Assembly: GCA_026390285.1 (NCBI GenBank)
Contig: JAPLGH010000074.1
Span: forward strand, 1 to 36,830
Reading direction: 5' to 3'
DNA from: Caldisericota bacterium
GTDB lineage: Bacteria > Caldisericota > Caldisericia > Cryosericales > Cryosericaceae
Length of the DNA: 36,830 bases
Part shown: piece by piece, positions 27,591 to 34,600 of the stretch
How the letters are laid out: each line of letters opens with the position of its first letter
How positions within the stretch are numbered: position 1 is the stretch's first letter
Made by a program: the position numbers and the translations under genes
The notes under the pieces: generated by a model
The model's database searches: none
What the model was told of the DNA's origin: nothing
What the model saw: only the letters and a program-made list of their open reading frames with translations

Positions 27591-30095
27591 ATGTCGTATG
27601 GAGAGAAGTTTCGCGCTGCTCTTACCAGCCATCAGCAGTCACTGAAGGAGCTAGAAGACACCCTGAAGGACCTGAACGTCGATGTTCTGGCGGATGAGAA
27701 TATCCACCTGTCAGAAGACAAGAAGAGGCTCCTCGGGGAAATGGACAGTCTGCGGAAGGCGAACCAGAAACTGGGAGAGGACCTGGCGGAGGTTCGCGAC
27801 GCCTTCAGACAACAGGTCATCAACGAGAAGCTGAACCAGACGTACCGGTCTAGGAGTCGGATCAACCTGTTGTTTGAGTCTGCCACTAAGGGATCCCTCA
27901 ACCGGCTTCAGCAGATCGAAACCAGTCTGACGCAGCGCATGGAGCAGACGGTCCTCCAAGCCGGCAAGTCGCAGGATGAGATCAGGCAGAAATACCAACC
28001 GCAGATCGCGCAACTTCAGAATCAGATGAACCAGGAGATCGCCGACCTGCGTCTGCAGGTGGAGGCCGCCCGGAAACAGGCGGAACTTGCTCTTCAAGAG
28101 AGTTACGGCGATTCCGAACTTGGCGTTGTTGATGACACCCTGATAGATCGGCTCAAGAAAGGCAACAACTTCGAGATCAAGCTGGGATTGAGTCTGTTCA
28201 ACAAGCTGGGCGTCATTCTGGTCTTCCTGGCGGTGATCCTGGCAGGGCGTTACACCTACACCCACTGGTTCAGCAACTACGCCAAAGGAATCACGTTCTA
28301 TGTTTTGGGCCTGCTCTTCTGTGTCGGTGGCGAATGGCTGTTTCGCAGAAAGATGCCCATAGTGGCAGCGGGCGTCACCGGTGGTGGCATCGGGCTGTTC
28401 TACATCTCGACGTTTATCTGCGCCTTCTATCTGAACATCCTTTCCTCCAACATGGCGATGGCGGTATGCGTGCTGATTGCCGTCGTTTCTCTTGTCCTGA
28501 CCCTGCGATACAAGTCCCCCACCATCGGGATGCTGTCGCTGATCGGTGGGTACCTCCCGTTCATCGCATACGTGCTCCTCCGTGGGATCAAGACATTACC
28601 TATTCCGCAGGCCCTCGCATACGTGATGGTATTCAACGCCGTGGTGCTAGGCATCTCCATCCGGCACAAGTGGAATCAAGTCATGTACGTAGGCTTCCTG
28701 CTCAACGTGCCCTGCGTCGGCTATCTACTGACTCACCTGGGCAATGACATGCTGGCAATTGTCCTTGCCTACGCCACATTCCTGCTCTACTTGGCGGTGA
28801 TCCTGTACCGCAACCTGAAGGACCGCGCACCTCTGAACGGTGCGGACCTGGCCCTTCTGGGGCTCAACACCCTGACCAACTGTTCCTTGGTGTACTACCT
28901 GTTCAGACGGGCTGGGTACGGAGATTACACCGGTCTGCTAGCCATTTTGTACGCAGCAGTCTACTTCGGGCTGGCGTATTTCGTCAACAAACATATGGGC
29001 GACAGGGGAATGATCAATACCTTCTACGCCTTCGCTGTGGGCTTTTCGATTCTGGTGATTCCCTTGCAGTTGTCCAAGGAGTGGTTCTTCTTCGGCTGGC
29101 TGATCGAAGCATGCCTTTACGTCTACCTAGGTGGGCTCTACCGGATCAAACCCCTGGAGTACATGGGCATCGGATTGGTCGTGCTGAGCCATGTTGCCTT
29201 TGTCATGTTCAACGGATACGATCTCAGGACGACAAGGACTTTCCCGGCACTGGTGGATTTCAAATATGCTGCGCTGGTTGTCTCAGAAGCTTTCGTGGCT
29301 TGGACATACTGGCATATTGGAAACGAGAGGAAGGAGGAGGCAGCGCCGAAATGGGCAACATGGATCCGCTATCCAATTGTCGCTCACATCAGTCTGTTCC
29401 TGACTTATGAAGTCACCATGGTTTACAGGACCCTGTTGGGGCTGGGCCGGATCCCGACCGAAGGAATCGAAGTCCTTGTATTGATCTGGGGGACCGTTCT
29501 CCTGAGCAATATGGCCTTTCAACGACTCAGGGCCGAACGGTACATGGAGTTCAAGAAGTACCGGACTATCTCAGAGTTGGTTGTCTACGTTCTGCTCATC
29601 GGAGTCAACGGCATCCCGTTCGGTACAGAAGGACTCCGCTGGTGGCTGGATGCAGCTCTTCTGATCGGTGCAAATAGTGCAATCCTGTGGCGCATGAATG
29701 CATTCCTGAAGGATGTGGAGTACCAGAACAGGATTCCCCGGGAAACACGGCCCGTTGTGCTGGGCAGTTACACCCTGGCAGTCTATTTCATCGACCTGAT
29801 CAGTACGTTCCGGCCGACGAACCTGAGTGTCGTGGTGAATATCTCTATGATCCTCTTCTCTCTCCTCTACATCGCTCTAGGATTCAGAATCAATTCTGTG
29901 ATGCTTCGCCGCATGGGACTGGGGCTGTCCCTACTGGCTACCACGAAGATGCTGATCATTGACTCCCTTTCGTTCAGCCTGATCCAGAAGATCATCAGCT
30001 ACTTCATCTTCGGGCTGGTACTGATCGCGATTTCCTTCGTGTACCAGAGAATCACCAAGAGAACCTCACAGCACAAGAAGGAGGCGTCACAATGA
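27591..30095 (+). CDS. DUF2339 family large multi-pass membrane protein
   Basis: N-terminal coiled coil, then many TM helices (LFNKLGVILVFLAVILAGRYTYTHWFSNYAKGITFYVLGLLFCVGGEWLFRRK...GGGIGLFYISTFICAFYL). Confidence 0.8.
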   Translation: MSYGEKFRAALTSHQQSLKELEDTLKDLNVDVLADENIHLSEDKKRLLGEMDSLRKANQKLGEDLAEVRDAFRQQVINEKLNQTYRSRSRINLLFESATKGSLNRLQQIETSLTQRMEQTVLQAGKSQDEIRQKYQPQIAQLQNQMNQEIADLRLQVEAARKQAELALQESYGDSELGVVDDTLIDRLKKGNNFEIKLGLSLFNKLGVILVFLAVILAGRYTYTHWFSNYAKGITFYVLGLLFCVGGEWLFRRKMPIVAAGVTGGGIGLFYISTFICAFYLNILSSNMAMAVCVLIAVVSLVLTLRYKSPTIGMLSLIGGYLPFIAYVLLRGIKTLPIPQALAYVMVFNAVVLGISIRHKWNQVMYVGFLLNVPCVGYLLTHLGNDMLAIVLAYATFLLYLAVILYRNLKDRAPLNGADLALLGLNTLTNCSLVYYLFRRAGYGDYTGLLAILYAAVYFGLAYFVNKHMGDRGMINTFYAFAVGFSILVIPLQLSKEWFFFGWLIEACLYVYLGGLYRIKPLEYMGIGLVVLSHVAFVMFNGYDLRTTRTFPALVDFKYAALVVSEAFVAWTYWHIGNERKEEAAPKWATWIRYPIVAHISLFLTYEVTMVYRTLLGLGRIPTEGIEVLVLIWGTVLLSNMAFQRLRAERYMEFKKYRTISELVVYVLLIGVNGIPFGTEGLRWWLDAALLIGANSAILWRMNAFLKDVEYQNRIPRETRPVVLGSYTLAVYFIDLISTFRPTNLSVVVNISMILFSLLYIALGFRINSVMLRRMGLGLSLLATTKMLIIDSLSFSLIQKIISYFIFGLVLIAISFVYQRITKRTSQHKKEASQ

Positions 30096-31327
30096 GAAAG
30101 CGAATGCTGATCCTGTTCCTGGCGGGATCACTCCTGTATGTGAATACAGCGCTCTGCGCGACAGTGGAACAGGTCTGGAACTGGCAGCGGGAGATCACAA
30201 CCGATCAGACCTCCCGCTTTAGCCGGATCGAAATCTCTCTAGAGATCTACGCCAAGTCCCAACTGAACCTGGGGGACCTGAGGATCATGGATGACCAAGG
30301 TACCTCTGTTCCCTACATTCTCGATACGCCACAGGAAATTACCCAAGACGTCCAGAACGAGACGTCTTTCAAGCTGACCAGAACCTTCCGAAAGAAGAAC
30401 GACACTACCTTTGATTTCGAAGGCACGGCTCCCGCAGGAACGGACCTGGCTCTCAACCATCTGACCGTCGATCTTGGCTATGAGGGCGACTTCTTCAAGT
30501 ATGTCGAAGTCTACGGCAGCTATGACGGTACACATTGGGAATCAATCGGCACGGACACGCTGTATCGTGTCGAGGAATCTCTGCACGACGGGTTTTCGCT
30601 CAACACAGTCCAGAAGTACACGTTCTACCGGATCGTGATCCTGGAGAGTATTGAAGGCATAACCCTGAAGGGGCTCTCAGGATCACTGATCAACAATTCA
30701 GCAAAGCTCACCACGAGAGATTTGATCCTCAGTCCCGGTCAGTACGCACGCACCGAGAACGGGACCACGACAGAAATCAGCCTCAAGGGATTTCGCAACC
30801 TGCCCGTGCGCACGCTTTCCATAGACGCGGTAGGGCTGTTCCATCGCCCTTGCCGGGTCGTGTCCTCGGATGAAGACGAGATGAGCGGGTACCTAGGCAG
30901 TGGGTATCTGTATCAGTCGACCCTGAAAGGGACCGAGCCTCTGAAGAACAGCCTGGCGGTGAGGGTCAGTCAGCCTTATGACACGCTGCTGCTGTCGATC
31001 GAGAACGCTGACAATCCCCCGCTGAAGATCCAGAGCATCACGCTGGAATATGCTGCCGATACACTAATCTTCGAGCCTGCGAAGGGCAAAACGTATCGCC
31101 TAGTGTATGGAAATCCCACTGCTCCAACGCCTCAGTACGACCTGGAGCAGTTCAAGAGTGATATCTTGCAGCAGACAATCGACACTGCCACGTTGCTGAC
31201 AGAAGTCGAGGTCAAGAAGCCTGCAGAGGTCACCAAGGTCAATCTCAAGGCGATCTTCAGTGTCGTCATCTTCGCCGTTGCCGTCCTGCTGGCTTGGCTA
31301 GCTATTCGCGGGATGAAGAAGGCTTAA
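30092..31327 (+). CDS. DUF3999 family protein
   Basis: Signal peptide, beta-rich ectodomain (YVEVYGSYDGTHWESIGTDTLYRVEESLHDG), C-terminal TM; ATGA overlap with DUF2339 gene. Confidence 0.75.
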   Translation: MRKRMLILFLAGSLLYVNTALCATVEQVWNWQREITTDQTSRFSRIEISLEIYAKSQLNLGDLRIMDDQGTSVPYILDTPQEITQDVQNETSFKLTRTFRKKNDTTFDFEGTAPAGTDLALNHLTVDLGYEGDFFKYVEVYGSYDGTHWESIGTDTLYRVEESLHDGFSLNTVQKYTFYRIVILESIEGITLKGLSGSLINNSAKLTTRDLILSPGQYARTENGTTTEISLKGFRNLPVRTLSIDAVGLFHRPCRVVSSDEDEMSGYLGSGYLYQSTLKGTEPLKNSLAVRVSQPYDTLLLSIENADNPPLKIQSITLEYAADTLIFEPAKGKTYRLVYGNPTAPTPQYDLEQFKSDILQQTIDTATLLTEVEVKKPAEVTKVNLKAIFSVVIFAVAVLLAWLAIRGMKKA

Positions 31328-31470
31328 CATCCACGTCTGTCTCGGGACTTCAGTGCTTCAGTTGGAGCTAAGTGTCTTCTCCACGAGCAGCCTGGATGTT
31401 GCTTCCCTGTTCCTGTTGACATCTCCCGATATCGCTGCTGGTTCTGATAGCAGGTAGTCCTCTCATCGGT

Positions 31471-31503
31471 GGTCCGGTGACTGATTGGTCGAATGTGGCC
31501 GTG
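31471..31503. repeat. Duplicated leader element, copy 2
   Basis: GGTCCGGTGACTGATTGGTCGAATGTGGCCGTG; upstream of paralog 2. Confidence 0.75.
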
Positions 31504-31602
31504 GTGACGCGGCAACCTGGTACGAACGTCCCAAGGTTCTGACATTCGGTTCTGATTCAGTACCCCAGGGAGTTCAGAGATTCTCAGACGGGAGACGGTT
31601 CC

Positions 31603-32016
31603 ATGAACAAGCGCAGATTGTGGTCAGGCATCCTGTGCGTCATCGGGCTTGCCATGATGGCAGTCGGTGTTCTCGCGCTGGTCCGCCTGCTTCGGGTGCG
31701 GCGCGGTGGATTACCTATCGACGGTCTTTGGGTCTTTCTTCTTGGAGGCTGGCTGGTGACACTCGGCGCCTTTCTCGGCAGGAGTCGCTACCGCAGACTC
31801 CTGTATCTGGCCCCTGGGCTGACGATCTCCGGTCTGATCGCAGTCTTCTTCATAGCCATGATGTTTTTTGAAACACAGAACCCTCCATGGTGGACGTATG
31901 CTGCCTTCGCATGGCCTATCTGTGGTGGGATCATGAGCTGTGTGGGTGCCGTGCTTGTCATCGTCGAGTCCTTCCACAGACCGCCCGCCCCCGACGATGG
32001 CGACGGCACAGTATAG
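31603..32016 (+). CDS. Small membrane protein, MNKR-x-LWSRI paralog 2
   Basis: MNKRRLWSGILCVIGLAMMAV...VTLGAFLGRSRYRRLLY...VLVIVESFHRPP. Confidence 0.75.
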   Translation: MNKRRLWSGILCVIGLAMMAVGVLALVRLLRVRRGGLPIDGLWVFLLGGWLVTLGAFLGRSRYRRLLYLAPGLTISGLIAVFFIAMMFFETQNPPWWTYAAFAWPICGGIMSCVGAVLVIVESFHRPPAPDDGDGTV

Positions 32017-32052
32017 GCTCGGGAGCAATTGTTTCTACCAGGAGGTGGTTCT

Positions 32053-32424
32053 ATGAACAAGCGCATGTTGTGGTCACGTATCTTGACCGTCATCGGTATG
32101 ATTGCCCTGTTGATTGGAGCTCTCGATCCTCTGGAAGGTTCGCTCGTCATCGTTCCCGCCACCGCAGTGATTGCCCTCAGCGCTTATCTTGCCAGGAGCC
32201 GCTTCCGCCGACTTGCCTACTGGGGCTTTGGACTCACCATGATCGGCGTGGGCGCGATGTTCATGATCGGTGATGTAGGGGGATCGGCGGGGCGACCGAT
32301 GTGGTGGGCACTCACGTTTCTGCCGTATCCCGTTGGCTGGATCCTGTGCCTCATTGCCGGTGTGCGCCTGTTGATCGAGTGGAACCGATCGCGGGGAGTG
32401 AAATCCGTCCTGCATGGAGACTAA
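32053..32424 (+). CDS. Small membrane protein, MNKR-x-LWSRI paralog 3 (divergent)
   Basis: MNKRMLWSRILTVIGMIALLI...IALSAYLARSRFRRLAY; SD CAGGAGGTGGTTCT-ATG. Confidence 0.72.
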   Translation: MNKRMLWSRILTVIGMIALLIGALDPLEGSLVIVPATAVIALSAYLARSRFRRLAYWGFGLTMIGVGAMFMIGDVGGSAGRPMWWALTFLPYPVGWILCLIAGVRLLIEWNRSRGVKSVLHGD

Positions 32425-32509
32425 CTGGCCAGATGACTATGCGGTCAAATGTGACAAGAGCGTGTGGTGACCGGAGGTGGACGTGTCTGCATCGCGAAAG
32501 GGCACACGG

Positions 32510-33112
32510 ATGAACCTGAAAAGACTCCCACTGAGCTCATGGTCAGGGGCCCTGGTTCTCGTCCTTTATCTGGGACTGGTCATGGTATCCTACTCGTTCT
32601 ACCCATCGTCGTTCGGACCAGGCAATTGGCTCAGCGATCTCGGGGATAAGAGCTTGAACCCCGACGGTGCAATGTACTATCGCCTGGCACCAATCCTGGC
32701 CGGCCTCGCTCTCATGCTCTTCTTCGTAGGACTGAAAGACTGGTATGGAGGCCAGAGAAGCAAGCCGAGAATACTCATGAGTATTGCTCAATTGTTCGGA
32801 GTCTTGGGTTCTTTCGCCCTCATCATGACCGGGTGGTTCTCCAAGGGCAATCCCGTTCCGCACTTACGCTGGTCCATAGCAGGCAGTTACATGTGTTTTG
32901 GCGCTGTCGTCTTCGTTGGTATTGCATTGCTCTACTGTACAAGTGTACCAAAACTCTTCAGCGTCTTCTGTTTCCTATCGGCAACTGTTGCCATCACCTC
33001 TGCGACCTATCGCAAGGCTCGCTGGCTGGAATGGCTCGCGGTATTCATGTTGATGATCTTCGTTGCGTCGATGTCTTGCCTGACACGCAGGCACGTGAAC
33101 CAAGGACAGTAA
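32510..33112 (+). CDS. DUF998-like membrane protein
   Basis: SFYPSSFGPGNWLSDLGDKSLNPDGAMYYRLAPILAGLALMLFFVGL...LIMTGWFSKGNPVPHLRWS. Confidence 0.65.
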   Translation: MNLKRLPLSSWSGALVLVLYLGLVMVSYSFYPSSFGPGNWLSDLGDKSLNPDGAMYYRLAPILAGLALMLFFVGLKDWYGGQRSKPRILMSIAQLFGVLGSFALIMTGWFSKGNPVPHLRWSIAGSYMCFGAVVFVGIALLYCTSVPKLFSVFCFLSATVAITSATYRKARWLEWLAVFMLMIFVASMSCLTRRHVNQGQ

Positions 33113-33153
33113 GCAGGGGGGGTTCAGAGCTCGTCAGCGGAGGAGGCGGTTCC

Positions 33154-33570
33154 TTGAACAAGCGCTTGTTGTGGTCACGTATCCTGTGCATCGTCGAGCT
33201 CGCCATGATACCAATCGAGGTTGCACTCGTCAATGTCACGGCCCGCGTATCTGGTTGGTTTGCCACCGCACTCTCGCTCGCGCTCTCCTTCCTTCCTGGA
33301 CTCGGAAGCGGACTCGTGGCCCTCGGCGCTTTCCTCGGCAACAGCCGCTACCGCAGATTCATGTACGGTGCTTCTGTGCTGACATTGTGCGGCATAATTG
33401 CACTGTTCCTTGTGGCTGGCAATGTTGAAGCCCCCGCTGTCGCATCGTGGGGATTTGCCGCCTATGCATATCCCATCGGTGCGATCATGAGTCTTGTGGG
33501 CGCTGGGCTAGTTCTCGTCGAGTCCTTCCATAGACCACCTGTCCCCAAAGACAACGTCGAGAGGGCATAG
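33154..33570 (+). CDS. Small membrane protein, MNKR-x-LWSRI paralog 4 (TTG start)
   Basis: (T)TG-initiated LNKRLLWSRILCIVELAMI...VALGAFLGNSRYRRFMY...LVLVESFHRPP; DNA around start matches paralogs 1-3. Confidence 0.72.
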   Translation: MNKRLLWSRILCIVELAMIPIEVALVNVTARVSGWFATALSLALSFLPGLGSGLVALGAFLGNSRYRRFMYGASVLTLCGIIALFLVAGNVEAPAVASWGFAAYAYPIGAIMSLVGAGLVLVESFHRPPVPKDNVERA

Positions 33571-33730
33571 GTGCACGGAATGACCATTTCTCCGGGAACA
33601 TGATTCATTGGGCAGGCGCAGACAATAGACTCCCGTCGCATGCGCGGTCACGCGCTGCTGGCTCCGGTCAGTATCCTATGCGGCAACATTGCACTGTGCT
33701 GCTGTTTCACTGTGTGAGGAGGTACCTACA

Positions 33731-34225
33731 ATGATCGCATGGCTGATGAGCCTCGTTGCGGGAGTCAATGACACTTTGTGGAAGCATCTACCAGGCTTCT
33801 TCGTGCCGGGTTTGTTCCTACAGCTTCTCCTCGGTGTCGCCCTGCTTCTCCTGTATGACGCCGCCTTGTGGGTTACAGACCGGCGTCTGAGACACCCACA
33901 GTCGTCCCGCACGAGTCTGCCGTATCTCCTGCTGGACTACGCCGTCTTCTTCGAAGTAATGGGCTGGTACACGAACTACGGCAAGAACCCGTTTGGTCTG
34001 CTCTGCGCCACATCCCTGAGTCTGGCAGCTTTCCTGTTAGTGCGCCTAGCCCCAGCGTTCGTCCTCGGCCACCTGACTACTGCTCCAGATGACCAGCGTC
34101 ATGCGTGGCACTCTGTCGTCGGCATCGGGGGACGTATCCTCTGCCTGATAGCCTTCGCAACGGCGATCCCACTGCTCTTGCTGTGCCTATGGTGGTTGTT
34201 TGTGGTGACGTTCATCAACTCATGA
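33731..34225 (+). CDS. Hypothetical multi-pass membrane protein
   Basis: MIAWLMSLVAGVNDTLWKHLPGFFVPGLFLQLLLGVALLLLYDAAL..., 4 TM segments; SD GTGAGGAGGT. Confidence 0.6.
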   Translation: MIAWLMSLVAGVNDTLWKHLPGFFVPGLFLQLLLGVALLLLYDAALWVTDRRLRHPQSSRTSLPYLLLDYAVFFEVMGWYTNYGKNPFGLLCATSLSLAAFLLVRLAPAFVLGHLTTAPDDQRHAWHSVVGIGGRILCLIAFATAIPLLLLCLWWLFVVTFINS

Positions 34226-34371
34226 CACCCTTTGACCTCGTCCTGCCGGGAAGTGAGCACAACCCTAGCCCGGGAACACCTACGATGGCCCTATCTACTG
34301 CCCATCACGTCCGAAAGAAGGGCCACCGGTGAAAGCCATTGGACGTGGATGCTCCTGCTGGGCATTGGCTC

Positions 34372-34530
34372 CTACACCATCCCCGCCCGGGCGAAGCTGA
34401 AGTAGTCCTGGCGGGCACGGCCCACGATGATATGGTCCAGGACACGCTCGCCGACGTACTTGAGGGCCCGGTGATCTTGTTGGTGGTGTCGATGTCCTCC
34501 ACGGAGGGGTCACATTCTTATCTGGAGTGA
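34372..34530 (-). pseudogene. radC: radC 3' remnant, copy B
   Basis: Minus strand HSR*ECDPSVEDIDTTNKIT(frameshift)ALKYVGERVLDHIIVGRARQDYFSFARAGMV*; one nt shorter than copy A at ATCACC-(C)AGG/GGG. Confidence 0.78.
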
Positions 34531-34548
34531 AATCTCACAGACATTAGA

Positions 34549-34574
34549 GGGGCTACACGTCTTCGTCTAGCCCC
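34549..34574 (-). terminator. Stem-loop downstream of the repeat-protein gene
   Basis: GGGGCTA-c-ACG-tctt-CGT-c-TAGCCCC, 7 bp + 3 bp stem, about 30 bp past the stop of the 34601- gene; no strong T-tract. Confidence 0.5.
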
Positions 34575-34600
34575 GTTGTCTTCTATTCGAAGGGAGACGC

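Noticed and set aside
34305-34502. 65-aa minus ORF MEDIDTTNKITGPSSTSAS... as an intact gene
   Set aside because: Begins in RadC frame and then runs out of frame after a 1-nt deletion; a decayed fragment.
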